Origin: Thalassomonas sp. M1454
GTDB taxonomy: Bacteria; Pseudomonadota; Gammaproteobacteria; Enterobacterales; Alteromonadaceae
Length of the DNA: 64,000 bases
Direction: 5' to 3'
NCBI RefSeq assembly: GCF_007097525.1
Contig: NZ_VKDD01000002.1
Location: 1,149,994 to 1,213,993 of the forward strand
A program made the position numbers and the translations under genes. This document shows, in pieces, positions 9,697 through 19,812 of the stretch (position 1 is its first letter; each line of letters opens with the position of its first letter). The notes beneath the pieces were generated by a model that saw nothing but the letters and a program-made list of their open reading frames with translations, made no database searches and had not been told where the DNA came from.

Positions 9697-10464
9697 TTAG
9701 GCTTGCTTTATTGGCGTGCCAGAATGGAATTTAAAATCTTCATCATCTGATAATATAAGCTTAGCTTCGACTTCACCAAAGTACTTAACCCTTTCACTTA
9801 TATCACCGCCAGCGATTTCAGTTGCTAAAGTTAGGTAATCTTCATAATGTCTTGCTTCGCTACGCAGTAATGAAATATAAAATTTATTTAATTCATCATC
9901 TAAATGCGGCGCTAACTTAGCAAAACGTTCACAAGATCTCGCTTCGATATAAGCACCAATAATAAGCTTATCGATAAGGGCATTAGGCTCGAATGTTTTC
10001 ACATGTTTAAGCATACCTTTAGCGTAACGCCCAGCAGTAATATTGCTGTAAGGAATATTACGGTTAGTCATGATTTCAAGTACTTGATTAAAGTGATGTA
10101 ATTCTTCTTTAATTAACAACACCATTTTATCAATTAAATCTTGGCCATACTTAGAATCACTTTTAGGCACGATAGCCTTAGTTAAATTATTGGCTTTAAG
10201 TAAGTCTTGTAAACTACCTTGCTTTTTATAAACAAACTCTTCAAATGGTTTAAATAAAGCAAGCAATGCATCACTACTCTCTTTATCTACGGCGTATTTG
10301 CGGATCAAAAACATACCACTCTGCGCGGCTTTGAGTTCGCATAACAAATGATCGGTAAGAATTAATTGTAAATTCTCTGGCTTTTTGGCTTCATCAATCC
10401 AAGCATCAGGTGTTTGGCATTGCAGGAAGTTAAGAATAGGCGTTAATAATGTTGAATATGGCAC
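9697..10464 (-). CDS. miaE: tRNA 2-methylthio-N6-isopentenyladenosine hydroxylase
   Basis: A 255-aa non-haem diiron monooxygenase of the ferritin-like fold that hydroxylates the ms2i6A37 side chain in tRNAs reading UNN codons. Diiron ligands are visible in the E-x-x-H contexts: LLCELKAAQSG, KEELHHFNQVLE, YIEARSCERF and RSEARHYEDYL. It is the normal length for MiaE. It is transcribed alone and converges on zapA. The upstream 427 nt carry no other gene. Confidence 0.94.
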   Translation of the reverse strand: MPYSTLLTPILNFLQCQTPDAWIDEAKKPENLQLILTDHLLCELKAAQSGMFLIRKYAVDKESSDALLALFKPFEEFVYKKQGSLQDLLKANNLTKAIVPKSDSKYGQDLIDKMVLLIKEELHHFNQVLEIMTNRNIPYSNITAGRYAKGMLKHVKTFEPNALIDKLIIGAYIEARSCERFAKLAPHLDDELNKFYISLLRSEARHYEDYLTLATEIAGGDISERVKYFGEVEAKLILSDDEDFKFHSGTPIKQA

Positions 10465-10891
10465 GAAAATAACCTGAAACTGTAATTTGCGAGAATTTTA
10501 CACGGTTATTATTTATTTATCGAGCCAATAAAAAGCCTAGTTAAAACTATCTTGATGTAAAACAACTTTAGCTTAGTCACATACACTAAATAGTTAACAA
10601 AGTAACAAGCTAAAATTTTTGTGAGAAATGAGTTAATAAAAAAAAGATTGCACCATTGTACAATATGAGGCATTGTATTTTCATCAGTATATGTCATTAG
10701 ATTATAACTTAAAATCAATATCTTAATACTTTCTGAAATATCTTATTCAGTTATCTATAGTGTAACTTTTAGCTTACGCTATTAGACTTTAGTGGCATTT
10801 GAAATGGGTTGCACTTTGCTGTTATTACAATTAAGTTATAGCCCTTAACGTAATATTATTAACTTATATCCAACAAATTTACAGGTAGTGT
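10465..10891. other. Intergenic region miaE / TetR gene
   Basis: 427 nt, AT-rich, between divergent genes, so it must contain both promoters. A 69-codon minus-strand open frame (10509-10718) is dominated by low-complexity hydrophobic residues with no ribosome site, and I do not accept it as a gene. Confidence 0.5.
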
Positions 10892-11551
10892 ATGTCAGCA
10901 ACTAATGTTAATCGTCGTGCTAAAGGTGAGCAAACCCGTAATAAGATTCTCGAAGCAGCTATTGAAGTTATTGCTAAATTAGGCGTTAAAGGCACCACAC
11001 ATAGAGCTGTGGCATTACAAGCAGACACACAACTTTCTTTAACTACTTATTATTTTAAGGATATTAAAGAACTAGTAAGAGAAGCTATCAGCCTAAGTTC
11101 TTCACGCTTTTTAGCGGGTAGTACCAATGCATGGAACGCCGCTTTCCAACTATTAGATTCTTATAATGCAACTGAGCTTCGTAAAGCCTCTGTAAAAGAA
11201 GATATTTGTGCACAATTGAGTCGAGTTTCGGCTAAACATTTGTATAACAACATAATTCATAATTCTACCTTGCTTGCCGTTGAGCAAGTATTTTTAACTG
11301 AAACTCTTTACTCTAACGAAATTAAAGAGCTAGCAGAAAAGCATATTTCCGGGATAGTAACGCCGTTTACTAAGTTAGCAAGATACTTTAATAAGATAGA
11401 TCCTGAAGTTGACGCCGAGCTAGGTATGATCGCCTTAACAAGAATAGAATATAAATATTTATCCGTACCTAAAGATGAAGTTGATATTGATGACATTGAA
11501 CGCTTGGTAAAACGTCAATTAGGTTATATGATGGGCTTAAAACGACAATAG
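10892..11551 (+). CDS. TetR/AcrR family transcriptional regulator
   Basis: 219 aa. The N-terminal HTH (about residues 12-58) has the TetR pattern: TRNKILEAAIEVIAKLGVKG, then TTHRAVALQADTQLSLTTYY, then FKDIKELV. The remainder is the family's variable helical ligand and dimer domain. It lies 92 nt upstream of an aldehyde dehydrogenase in the same direction, so local regulation of that gene is a reasonable guess. It does not look like FabR. The ligand is unknown. Confidence 0.88.
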   Translation: MSATNVNRRAKGEQTRNKILEAAIEVIAKLGVKGTTHRAVALQADTQLSLTTYYFKDIKELVREAISLSSSRFLAGSTNAWNAAFQLLDSYNATELRKASVKEDICAQLSRVSAKHLYNNIIHNSTLLAVEQVFLTETLYSNEIKELAEKHISGIVTPFTKLARYFNKIDPEVDAELGMIALTRIEYKYLSVPKDEVDIDDIERLVKRQLGYMMGLKRQ

Positions 11552-11643
11552 TAGTAATTTACAAAAATTACTCTAAGCAGACAGTGGCGTTAATAACGCT
11601 AAGTATAACGACTGTCTGCTGGAATAAAACTTAGGGACCCGCT

Positions 11644-13011
11644 TTGAATTTTCAATCTATATTAGACAAGCAAAAACAATATTTTGACAGCAATATCACC
11701 CGCGACTTAACTTGGCGTATTCAACAATTAAAGCAAATTAAAAAGCTTGTTATCGAAAATGAACAAGCACTTTTAGACGCACTTCAACAAGACCTTGGTA
11801 AACCAGCACTTGAAGCATGGATCACAGAGTTATCTTATATAACGGGTGATGTTGACCATGTGCTCAAACACATTAAAAAATGGGCCAAGCCAGTAAAAGT
11901 TTCAACGCCACTTGTGGTTATGCCTGGAAAATCATTTATTAAGCCAGAGCCACAAGGCAGCGTATTAATTATGAGTGCTTGGAATTATCCTGTGCAGTTA
12001 GCGTTTGCGCCACTGATCGCGGTGATATCAGCGGGTAATTGTGCTGTGATCAAACCTTCGGAAGTCTCTCCGGCAGTATCAAATATTATAGCTAAGTTAG
12101 TACCACAATATTTAGACAATAATGCATTTAGTGTCGTTGAAGGTGCTGTTGCTGAAACCACTGCCCTGCTTGAGCTACCTTTCAACCATATTATGTACAC
12201 AGGTAATGGTATGGTTGGCAAAATAGTTATGACTGCAGCAGCTAAGCATTTAACACCGGTAACCCTAGAATTAGGTGGTAAGAGCCCTGTATTTGTTGAC
12301 CATTCGTGTAACCTTGAAATTAGCGCACAAAGACTCGCTTGGGGTAAATGGATCAATGCTGGCCAAACTTGTATTGCACCAGATTATATTTTGACAACCA
12401 AAGATATGGTTGAACCATTAGTAAAAGCATTAAAAGCGCAAATTAAAGCAATGTTTGGCGACGATCCAAAACAAAGTAGTAGTTACGGTCGTATTGTTAA
12501 TCAACGTCATACCGAACGATTATCTCAGTATTTAGATAGCGGTGAGATCGTGCACGGCGGCAGCTTTGATATTGAAAATAAATATTTTGAACCAACCATT
12601 ATTGTTAATCCAGAGCTAGACAGTAAGGTAATGACTGATGAAATTTTCGGTGCAATCTTCCCTATTATTACCGTTGATAACTATCAAAGTGCTAAACAAC
12701 TGATTATAAGCAGAGAAAAGCCTTTAGCCGCATACATCTTTACTAAAGACAAAGCTCAACAGCAAGACTGGGTCAATACCATTAGCTCAGGTAGCCAGTG
12801 CATTAATGATGTGATCATGTTTAATGGTGTACCGGATCTTCCATTTGGCGGGACCGGACCTAGTGGCATGGGCCAATATAGTGGTAAGTCAGGTTTTGAC
12901 AATTTTAGTAATAGCAAAGCTGTACTTAAGCGCCCATTCTTAAAAGATTTACCTGTTCGCTTCGCTCCTTACACAAACTTTAAGTTTAATTTACTAAGAA
13001 AAATTAGATAA
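11644..13011 (+). CDS. NAD(P)-dependent aldehyde dehydrogenase, class 3-like
   Basis: 455 aa. Catalytic residues are intact: the general-base Glu209 in TLELGGKSP, the nucleophile Cys243 in GQTCIAPDY, and the late LPFGGTGPSGMG. Sequence and length resemble class 3 ALDHs, including the coniferyl/fatty aldehyde types, which oxidise medium to long or aromatic aldehydes to acids. The C-terminal hydrophobic-basic tail (FKFNLLRKIR) could associate with membrane. The start is a TTG with AGGGA 6 nt upstream. The upstream TetR gene may regulate it. The exact substrate cannot be told. Confidence 0.88.
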   Translation: MNFQSILDKQKQYFDSNITRDLTWRIQQLKQIKKLVIENEQALLDALQQDLGKPALEAWITELSYITGDVDHVLKHIKKWAKPVKVSTPLVVMPGKSFIKPEPQGSVLIMSAWNYPVQLAFAPLIAVISAGNCAVIKPSEVSPAVSNIIAKLVPQYLDNNAFSVVEGAVAETTALLELPFNHIMYTGNGMVGKIVMTAAAKHLTPVTLELGGKSPVFVDHSCNLEISAQRLAWGKWINAGQTCIAPDYILTTKDMVEPLVKALKAQIKAMFGDDPKQSSSYGRIVNQRHTERLSQYLDSGEIVHGGSFDIENKYFEPTIIVNPELDSKVMTDEIFGAIFPIITVDNYQSAKQLIISREKPLAAYIFTKDKAQQQDWVNTISSGSQCINDVIMFNGVPDLPFGGTGPSGMGQYSGKSGFDNFSNSKAVLKRPFLKDLPVRFAPYTNFKFNLLRKIR

Positions 13012-13040
13012 TTAGACAAAGTGGTATAATATTAAGACCC

Positions 13041-13066
13041 AAAGGCTGTCATTTGACGGCCTTTTT
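13041..13066 (+). terminator. Terminator of the aldehyde dehydrogenase gene
   Basis: AAAGGC-TGTCA pairs with TGAC-GGCCTTT around a short loop, followed by Ts, 30 nt after the stop codon. Confidence 0.65.
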
Positions 13067-13107
13067 CATTTAGCAAATAGAATTAAACAAGATAACAAGA
13101 TAACAAC

Positions 13108-13383
13108 ATGACTTCAGATATTAATAAATTATTAAAAAGCCACCAAAAGCTGATTCACAGTGAAATGCAAAAAGTAGATTCTCATATACAACGTGAACAA
13201 GATGAGTGGATTATCAATACCATAATGATTGACGGTATCGATGTACCATTTAAATATAAACGCAAAAAGCTTTATCAATCTTTAGCAGGTCAAAGAGTAA
13301 ACATGACCTATTATAGTGATGTTGAAACTGTCGCAGGTTTTGAAATTCAGGTTATGCGAGTGGTAAGAATTAAAGTGAGTTAA
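13108..13383 (+). CDS. Conserved-looking small hypothetical protein
   Basis: A 91-aa soluble protein with no signal peptide or membrane segment. It is a charged N-terminal helix (INKLLKSHQKLIHSEMQKVD) followed by a beta-rich half (IINTIMIDGIDVPFKYKRKK, then a VAGFEIQVMRVVRIKV end). I do not recognise a named family. It lies between two terminated transcripts in the same direction and is preceded by repeated GATAACAA-type sequence instead of a clear ribosome site. The codon use looks like that of the neighbours, so it is probably a real gene. Confidence 0.65.
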   Translation: MTSDINKLLKSHQKLIHSEMQKVDSHIQREQDEWIINTIMIDGIDVPFKYKRKKLYQSLAGQRVNMTYYSDVETVAGFEIQVMRVVRIKVS

Positions 13384-13657
13384 CGGTATTTTGTACTTGC
13401 TAGCGCCAAAGTTAATATAAAACTATAACACCCTCCCTCACAAATAACTGCTTATTTTTTGTTCTAACTCAAAAAAAACACATTTTTTTGTTTATTTTAC
13501 AAGCAACTCTTGACGAATTGTTAAACATATTACATAACTAGTATAGGCAGTTCATAAAAATAATAAAAAATCACAATATAAACTGTTTATTAATCGAACA
13601 ATATTAGACTTTAGAACTAAATTGTTTAACGTGGGGACAGCGAAGAGGAAGTTTATA

Positions 13658-14257
13658 ATGATACTAAATCACATCTGGGGTCTATACACTCACCCAAAAG
13701 AAGAGTGGACCGAAATTGATACTCGCCATGAAAGTATGATGTATGGTCTAACACACGTACTTCTAGTCGCTCTTATTCCAGCTATTTGCGGATATTATGC
13801 AGCGGCGCATATTGGTTGGAGCATTGGTGCTGGCGATCCTATCACCATCACACAATCAAGCGCAGTATTACTTGCCGTTAGTATGTACGGAGCAATTATT
13901 GCCGGAGTATTTGCTTTAGCTTATATGATGCAATGGATGGCTACTACATTTGACTCTAATCCAACATTAACCCAATGTTTAGAATTAGCCGCTTATGCTG
14001 CAACGCCAGTACTTATGGTCGGAGTTACCGCTCTTTACCCTGTACTTTGGTTTGTTGCTTTATCAGGTATGGTTGCCGTTGCGTACTCTGTATACCTTCT
14101 TTATTCAGGTATTCCTATTATGATGCACATTCCTGAAGAAAAAGGCTTTGTTTACTCAAGCTCTGTTGTAACTGTAGGCTTAGTGCTATTAGTTACTATT
14201 CTAGCTGCTACAGCGATGTTCTGGACCTTAGGTTTTGGTCCTGAGTTCATGGGCTAG
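13658..14257 (+). CDS. Yip1 family inner-membrane protein
   Basis: 199 aa from the ATG that begins MILNHIWGLYTHPKEEW. This ATG has GAGGAA 7 nt upstream and is preferred over a TTG 12 codons earlier. The N-terminal helix with HPKEEW is typical of bacterial Yip1-domain proteins. About five hydrophobic segments follow (around residues 30-50, 65-90, 110-130, 135-155 and 170-190). The family is integral to the inner membrane and of unknown function. A terminator follows immediately. Confidence 0.85.
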   Translation: MILNHIWGLYTHPKEEWTEIDTRHESMMYGLTHVLLVALIPAICGYYAAAHIGWSIGAGDPITITQSSAVLLAVSMYGAIIAGVFALAYMMQWMATTFDSNPTLTQCLELAAYAATPVLMVGVTALYPVLWFVALSGMVAVAYSVYLLYSGIPIMMHIPEEKGFVYSSSVVTVGLVLLVTILAATAMFWTLGFGPEFMG

Positions 14258-14278
14258 TATTTACATTACTATTAACTG

Positions 14279-14302
14279 AGGCGCTTAACAGCGCCTTTTT
14301 TG
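14279..14302 (+). terminator. Terminator of the Yip1 gene
   Basis: AGGCGC, 6-nt loop, GCGCCT, then a T run, 21 nt after the stop codon. Confidence 0.85.
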
Positions 14303-14338
14303 TTTCTTTGCTCGAAGTGTTTTTTAATTTTTTCTTTT

Positions 14339-14718
14339 TATCGTCTCCGACTTAGCATCCTGCTGATTTTTGCTTTCGTCCATGAAAGCAACTGACTTTT
14401 GTAAAGACACAAAAGTAAGCAAAAGCTCTTCTTGCCCACTAACTTCTTTTACCTTTGTAAAACACCTTCTCTAAAAGCTTTCAACCGGCTGGAGGTAACA
14501 TCCATGTAAAGCGCCAGCCTCATAAAATCATCCATGATTTTATGTTGAAATGAGAATGTGTTTTGCAAAGGAAGTTAGGAGGGCAGATCTGATCGTTATA
14601 TTTACTTCGTAAACATTTTTAATCTAACGTTAATCACACTTCTTGGAACCAGTATTGCTGTTGTATATACAAAGTTTACTTATGCCAAAATCAGCAGGAT
14701 GCTAAGTCGAAGACGATA
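14339..14718. repeat. 380-bp non-coding element with 35-bp inverted ends and internal hairpins
   Basis: The ends 14339-14373 and 14684-14718 are inverted copies matching at 33 of 35 positions (core CTTAGCATCCTGCTGATTTT). Inside is a second, looser inverted pair (GCCCACTAACTTC near 14440 against GAAGTTAGGAGGGC near 14570). There are also local hairpins at 14372-14389, 14395-14416, 14487-14519 and 14521-14544, and a TTTCAAC/GTTGAAA pair closes the last two. Three of the hairpin loops contain TCCATG. No ORF is present. It could be a MITE-like mobile repeat or a structured RNA. A 23-bp block resembles the element at 32.6 kb. Confidence 0.7.
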
Positions 14719-14753
14719 ACGATAACGATAACGATAACGATAACGATAACGAT
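14715..14753. repeat. GATAAC hexamer tandem repeat
   Basis: Six and a half perfect copies of GATAAC, beginning inside the right end of the inverted-repeat element and running outward. It is a simple sequence repeat prone to slippage. Confidence 0.9.
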
Positions 14754-14792
14754 GAAAATAAAGATTAAGTTGAATTGTGACTCAAGTAAAAC

Positions 14793-14816
14793 AAAAAAGG
14801 CGCCGTAGGCGCCTTT
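14793..14816 (-). terminator. Terminator of purF
   Basis: On the minus strand AAAGGCGCC, TAC, GGCGCC and a T run, about 30 nt after the purF stop. Confidence 0.9.
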
Positions 14817-14848
14817 AAAAAGAAGTTAGAGAACTAATCCCCTATTTC

Positions 14849-16366
14849 CTACTCTGCACCTTCATTATGAAGGTCGATAATAGAGTCAGCTTCTTTGTCA
14901 GTATTTTCTTTCGTCGTATTATTACGAACTGCATCAAGTTGCGTTAAGTAATCGTGATCGATGTCATTAGTGATGTAACTACCACTAAATACCGAAGTTT
15001 CAAACGCTTTAATGTCTTTATTAGAATGCCCAACAGCTGAGATCAGGTCTTCTAAGTCTTGGAAAATCAGCTTATCGGCACCGATTAATTCACAAATGTC
15101 TTCTAGTTCACGACCATGAGCAACAAGTTCATTTGCACTTGGCATATCAATACCATATACGTTAGGGAAACGTACTTCTGGAGCGGCTGAAGCAAAGTAA
15201 ACTTTTTTAGCGCCAGCGTTTCTTGCCATAGTGATGATTTGCTCTGAAGTAGTACCACGAACAATTGAATCATCTACTAATAAAACATTTTTACCTTTAA
15301 ATTCGGTATTGATCGCGTTTAATTTTTGACGAACAGATTTTTTACGTTGTGCTTGGCCAGGCATAATAAAGGTACGGCCAACATAACGGTTTTTCACAAA
15401 ACCTTGACGGTATGGAATATCTAGCTCTTGTGCTATTTGCAGAGCAATATCACAAGATGTTTCAGGAATTGGGATAACAACATCAATATCAAGATCTTCC
15501 CAATCACGTGCTATTTTCTTACCTAAAGCAACACCCATTTCAACACGAGAGCCGTAAACAGACATCTTATCCATTGTCGAATCTGGACGAGCGAAGTAAA
15601 CAAACTCAAAAATACATGGGTTGTAAGTTGGGTTTTGCGCACATTGTTTACTGAATAATTGACCATCTTCAGAGATAAAGATAGCTTCACCAGGTGCTAC
15701 ATCACGAATAAATTCAAAATCACATGCATCTAAAGCAACTGATTCTGACGCAACCATGTATTCTGTACCTTGCTCAGTTTCTCTTTTACCAAAAACTAAA
15801 GGACGAATACCGTAAGGGTCACGGAATGCAACTAAACCTTTACCAATAATTAAAGCGACCGCGGCATAAGCACCACGAGCAATGGTATGAACATTAGCAA
15901 CTGCATTAAAAATATCTTCAGGTAATAAATCAAGTTTGTCAGTTTGTTGCAGTTCATGAGCAAAAATGTTTAATAACAATTCAGAATCAGATGATGTATT
16001 TACATGGCGACGAGCCGTGTTATAAATCCACTGTGTTAATTCTTCGGCATTAGTTAAATTACCGTTATGTGCTAATGAAATACCATAAGGCGAGTTAGCG
16101 TAAAAAGGTTGTGCTTCAGAAGAGCTAGAAGTACCCGCGGTAGGGTAACGAACATGGCCAATACCAATATCGCCAGTTAAACGCAGCATGTGGCGAGTGT
16201 GGAATACATCCTTCACTAAGCCATTTGCTTTACGCATTCTAAATTTGTTATCGCTTATGGTTACTATGCCAGCGGCATCCTGACCACGATGTTGAATTAC
16301 AGTTAAACCATCATATAAAGCTTGGCTTACCGGTGATGTACCTACGATGCCAACAATACCACACAT
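14849..16366 (-). CDS. purF: Amidophosphoribosyltransferase
   Basis: A 505-aa enzyme for the first committed step of purine synthesis (PRPP + Gln to phosphoribosylamine). The N-terminal Ntn glutaminase begins MCGIVGIVG, so Cys2 becomes the nucleophile after Met removal. The phosphoribosyltransferase half carries the PRPP loop [14 protein letters not shown] (about residues 359-372). It is the last gene of accD-folC-dedD-cvpA-purF, 25 nt after cvpA, and is followed by a strong terminator. No PurR-like operator was seen near it or cvpA. Confidence 0.97.
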   Translation of the reverse strand: MCGIVGIVGTSPVSQALYDGLTVIQHRGQDAAGIVTISDNKFRMRKANGLVKDVFHTRHMLRLTGDIGIGHVRYPTAGTSSSSEAQPFYANSPYGISLAHNGNLTNAEELTQWIYNTARRHVNTSSDSELLLNIFAHELQQTDKLDLLPEDIFNAVANVHTIARGAYAAVALIIGKGLVAFRDPYGIRPLVFGKRETEQGTEYMVASESVALDACDFEFIRDVAPGEAIFISEDGQLFSKQCAQNPTYNPCIFEFVYFARPDSTMDKMSVYGSRVEMGVALGKKIARDWEDLDIDVVIPIPETSCDIALQIAQELDIPYRQGFVKNRYVGRTFIMPGQAQRKKSVRQKLNAINTEFKGKNVLLVDDSIVRGTTSEQIITMARNAGAKKVYFASAAPEVRFPNVYGIDMPSANELVAHGRELEDICELIGADKLIFQDLEDLISAVGHSNKDIKAFETSVFSGSYITNDIDHDYLTQLDAVRNNTTKENTDKEADSIIDLHNEGAE

Positions 16367-16391
16367 GAAATTTCTCTCCGCAAGAGCTGAA

Positions 16392-16874
16392 TTAAGATAA
16401 AAAGCTGGATGAGGTTTTTATGTATTCAAAAAACCATTCTATTACTACCCTGAACTCAGGGATAAGTACTGCCTGTTGCCACCAAGTACTTGATGGTGCG
16501 GGGGTAAATGCATCCATAAAAAATAGAATAGCACTTACTACCAATGCCCCTCGTAAAGCGCCAAACGCCAAACCAAGTACTCTGTCAGTTCCAGACAATC
16601 CAGTTTTAGTTACTAGTTGGCCGATTAAATAATTAATAATCGCGCCGAGTATTAACGTTATAATAAATAAAATAGCGATCGATGCTGCATTTCTTAGCAT
16701 AGGATCACTAATATTGGTTAGGTAAGTAGCTAGTTCCTGATAAAAACCACTAGCGACAAAAAAAGCACAAACCCAAACAATTAAGGAAACAGCTTCTTTT
16801 ACAAAACCGCGAATTAAACTGATCAGTGTTGATACGCCTATTATTATTAAGATGGCATAATCTATCCAAATCAT
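16392..16874 (-). CDS. cvpA: CvpA family membrane protein
   Basis: A 160-aa inner-membrane protein with four hydrophobic segments and the family start [20 protein letters not shown], followed by [10 protein letters not shown]. CvpA is needed for colicin V production in E. coli and has been linked to envelope homeostasis; its molecular role is unsettled. It lies immediately upstream of purF, the conserved pairing, with 25 nt between. About 135 nt of AT-rich sequence separates it from dedD, which may hold a promoter. Confidence 0.93.
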   Translation of the reverse strand: MIWIDYAILIIIGVSTLISLIRGFVKEAVSLIVWVCAFFVASGFYQELATYLTNISDPMLRNAASIAILFIITLILGAIINYLIGQLVTKTGLSGTDRVLGLAFGALRGALVVSAILFFMDAFTPAPSSTWWQQAVLIPEFRVVIEWFFEYIKTSSSFLS

Positions 16875-17009
16875 TGTTACTCTATCCCTTTTATTTATGC
16901 GGCGAATTCTATCAGCATCGCCGTTTTATTTATACTAAAAAAAATTTAAAAATAATTAAATTTACATTATTTTATTATGAAATATGTAATGATTAAATTA
17001 CATGAAAAA

Positions 17010-17642
17010 TTAATCTACAGGTTGGTATACAGCGACCCTTCCTTGCACACCTGTTAAACTTTTAAGTTTAGGTAGCTTTGCTTCTAATGATGCTTTGCTT
17101 ATTTCAGGTCCGATAAACACTTTCGTTAATTCACCAGCCGCTGTTTTTATTGGCTTACTATAAACTGTGTAACCTGATTTTTTTAATTTAATAATTAACT
17201 GTTCAACATTTTTTTTATGTTTAAAGCTACCAAGTTGGATGACATAAGCTTTGGATTTATCGACGGTTTTAGCAACTGCTTTTATTGGTGTTGATTTTAC
17301 CACCTTAGCTTTAGGTTTACTCTCTTGTGCTGCAGCAGTGATCATACTGCTGTTAGATCTTGGCACAGCTAACTCGTCAGGTAATTCTTTTTCTGTTTGC
17401 AGTAATTGCTGATCAGCAGCGGTATCTTTAGATAAAGGTTGCTTGGCTGTTAAGTCTGCTATTTTTTGCTCGGGAAAGTCTTGCTTAGTCGCAATAGGTA
17501 CAGATTTAGGCGTGGCAGGTATTGACTCAAACTGAGCTTGGTAAGCTTGTTTTTCACCGTCAAATACATCAGGTAAAAATATTACCGCTGCGGCGGCTAC
17601 TATTATGGTACCAACTAATCGGTTTTGAAACGGGGTCGACAA
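17010..17642 (-). CDS. dedD: SPOR-domain protein DedD
   Basis: A 210-aa division-associated protein. The N-terminal membrane anchor (about residues 8-25, GTIIVAAAAVIFLPDVF) precedes a low-complexity periplasmic linker. The C-terminal SPOR domain (about 130-208: AYVIQLGSFKHKKNVEQLII, then KVFIGPE) binds denuded septal peptidoglycan. The start is a TTG with a strong AAGGAG 6 nt upstream, just after the folC stop. It is in the standard folC-dedD-cvpA order. Confidence 0.93.
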   Translation of the reverse strand: MSTPFQNRLVGTIIVAAAAVIFLPDVFDGEKQAYQAQFESIPATPKSVPIATKQDFPEQKIADLTAKQPLSKDTAADQQLLQTEKELPDELAVPRSNSSMITAAAQESKPKAKVVKSTPIKAVAKTVDKSKAYVIQLGSFKHKKNVEQLIIKLKKSGYTVYSKPIKTAAGELTKVFIGPEISKASLEAKLPKLKSLTGVQGRVAVYQPVD

Positions 17643-17651
17643 AACGGCTCC

Positions 17652-18911
17652 TTAGAATAATGATTGTTTGATTTTTGCTACGGTAAAAAATGAGCCAAAA
17701 ACTAAAATCATGTCGTTATTATTAGCATTATCTAAAGCCATTCTATAGGCATCAGTAATATTGTCAAAGCTATTACAGTCTTTGCCTAAATCTTTTAGCG
17801 CTTTGCTCATTATTTGGCCACTTGCTCCGCGAGGAACATCAAGTGAGCCAACATACCAATGATCAACGCATGTAAGCATGGTCTGTAATGTTGATTTGAT
17901 ATCTTTATCTGCCAACATCGCCGTTACCGCAAAAACTCTTTGCACGTTTTGTTTTTGTACAAACTTTGCTAAATAACGCGCGGCATGTGGATTATGAGCC
18001 ACATCAACAACAATTAGAGGCTGCTCGCTAATAATTTCGGTGCGCCCTTCTACTTTAATATTTAAGATCCAATCACTTACTTTGCTATGTTCAAGTTCAA
18101 AACCTAATACGGTCAAAGTTGTAAGCGCTGTAGCGACATTGTCTTGTGGAATAAATGGTAAAGGTAAGGCTTTTAACTGTTGTAGCTTATATTGCCAGGT
18201 CCAGTGGTTATCAATGTTATTGGTGATAAAAAAATCTTGCTCGCGCACTACGCTAATCGCTTTTTGCTTTTCACAAAACTCGAGTACATCAGTGGGCATT
18301 GCTGGCTCACCGATAATTACAGGTTTATTAGCTCGTACAATACCGGCTTTTTCTTTACCAATACTGCTGCGATCATTTCCTAAGAATGCTTGATGGTCTA
18401 AATCAATACTAGTGATCACAGCTACATCACTATCAATAATATTTGTCGCATCTAAGCGCCCGCCTAAACCGACTTCTAAAATGACAAACTCTGGTGCTAT
18501 TTGCTGACAAATAATTAAAGCTGCCAGGGTGGTAAACTCATAATATGTTAATGAGATTTCAGCGCGAGCTTGCTCTATTTTATTAAATGCATCGATAAGC
18601 GGTTCATCGGTAATTAATTTAGCATTAATGCGTAAACGCTCATTAAACTTTTCGATATGAGGAGATGAATAAACAGCAACACTATGGCCTTGAGCTAGTA
18701 ATGCATGCTCAATAAAAGCACAGGTTGTGCCCTTACCATTTGTGCCGGCGACGGTGATCACTTTGCTTTTATCTAACGATATTGCTAAACGACTAGCGAC
18801 CTTTGAAATACGCTCGAGTCCCATATCAATTTCTTTGCTATGGATAGACTCTAAATAAAAAAGCCACTCATTAAGGCTAGTAAGCTTTGAGTGGCTATTT
18901 GAAATTGTCAT
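17652..18911 (-). CDS. folC: Dihydrofolate synthase / folylpolyglutamate synthase
   Basis: A 419-aa Mur-ligase-like enzyme that adds Glu to dihydropteroate and then polyglutamylates folates. Visible signatures are the P-loop TVAGTNGKGTTCAF (about residues 53-66), EVGLGGRLDATN, and the Mur-ligase C-terminal domain with VVDVAHNPHAARYL. It lies between accD (37 nt) and dedD (9 nt) in the conserved operon. It is functionally related to folD earlier in the window, through folate pools only. Confidence 0.97.
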   Translation of the reverse strand: MTISNSHSKLTSLNEWLFYLESIHSKEIDMGLERISKVASRLAISLDKSKVITVAGTNGKGTTCAFIEHALLAQGHSVAVYSSPHIEKFNERLRINAKLITDEPLIDAFNKIEQARAEISLTYYEFTTLAALIICQQIAPEFVILEVGLGGRLDATNIIDSDVAVITSIDLDHQAFLGNDRSSIGKEKAGIVRANKPVIIGEPAMPTDVLEFCEKQKAISVVREQDFFITNNIDNHWTWQYKLQQLKALPLPFIPQDNVATALTTLTVLGFELEHSKVSDWILNIKVEGRTEIISEQPLIVVDVAHNPHAARYLAKFVQKQNVQRVFAVTAMLADKDIKSTLQTMLTCVDHWYVGSLDVPRGASGQIMSKALKDLGKDCNSFDNITDAYRMALDNANNNDMILVFGSFFTVAKIKQSLF

Positions 18912-18948
18912 AAACTTTATTTACCAGTTTATTTAAAATAATTATCTA

Positions 18949-19812
18949 TTAAATGCTTGGCTCTGGGTGCTTCATGTATTTAGCAATCATGCGCGCTAAA
19001 GTTGAACGCATTTGGCGACGGTCAACGATCATATCAATTGCACCATGCTCAAGTAAGAACTCAGAGCGTTGGAAACCTTCTGGTAATTTTTCACGAACGG
19101 TTTGCTCAATTACACGTGGGCCTGCAAAACCAATTAAGGCTTTTGGCTCACCAACATTGATATCACCTAACATAGCTAAAGAGGCTGAAACACCGCCCAT
19201 AGTAGGGTCAGTTAAAACCGAGATGAAAGGTAAACCTTTTTCACTCATTTTAGCAAGTGCAGCACTGGTTTTAGCCATTTGCATTAACGACATTAATGCC
19301 TCTTGCATACGTGCACCACCACTTGCCGAGAAACAAACTAACGGTAAGTCGTGCTTTAAACACTCTTCTGCGGCTTTAACAAAACGAGCACCAACAACAG
19401 ATGCCATTGAGCCACCTAAGAATGAGAATTCAAAAGCCACAGCTACAACAGGCATACCGGCTAACTCACCACGTAGCGCTACTAAAGCATCTTTCTCGCC
19501 AGTTGCTTTTTGAGCAGCAGCAATACGATCTTTATAGCGTTTTGAGTCTTTAAATTTTAAAACATCTTTCGGCTCAAGTTCTCCGCCAATTTCTTGCTTT
19601 TCGCCTTGATCTAAGAATGTTTCTATACGCTTACGTGCTGGTAAACGCATATGATGGTCACACTTAGGACATACGCCTAATTGACGCTCTAATTCAGCTG
19701 TGTATAGTACTGCATTACAAGAAGTACATTTGCTCCAAAGACCTTCAGGGATATTACGCTTGCTCGAAGATGAAGTCTTCGGTTTTGGTAGAATTTTTTC
19801 AATCCAACTCAT
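18949..19812 (-). CDS. accD: Acetyl-CoA carboxylase carboxyltransferase subunit beta
   Basis: 287 aa from the ATG of [10 protein letters not shown], the family start, with AGGTG about 9 nt upstream. A GTG four codons earlier is possible but less likely. The N-terminal zinc ribbon has Cys pairs CTSC and CPKC (about residues 26-50). The carboxyltransferase crotonase fold follows, with the CoA-binding [10 protein letters not shown] and [10 protein letters not shown]. It pairs with AccA to make malonyl-CoA. It heads the accD-folC-dedD-cvpA-purF operon. Confidence 0.97.
   Translation of the reverse strand: MSWIEKILPKPKTSSSSKRNIPEGLWSKCTSCNAVLYTAELERQLGVCPKCDHHMRLPARKRIETFLDQGEKQEIGGELEPKDVLKFKDSKRYKDRIAAAQKATGEKDALVALRGELAGMPVVAVAFEFSFLGGSMASVVGARFVKAAEECLKHDLPLVCFSASGGARMQEALMSLMQMAKTSAALAKMSEKGLPFISVLTDPTMGGVSASLAMLGDINVGEPKALIGFAGPRVIEQTVREKLPEGFQRSEFLLEHGAIDMIVDRRQMRSTLARMIAKYMKHPEPSI

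Noticed and set aside
10509-10718. 69-codon minus-strand ORF between miaE and the TetR gene
   Set aside because: AT-rich low-complexity translation, no ribosome site, in a region needed for two divergent promoters.
14395-14416. ACTTTTGT/ACAAAAGT hairpin as a stand-alone terminator
   Set aside because: No T run follows, the Yip1 gene already has a strong terminator upstream, and the hairpin is one of several inside the inverted-repeat element.
16875-17009. PurR operator upstream of cvpA-purF
   Set aside because: No ACGCAAACG-type palindrome is present in the AT-rich gap.
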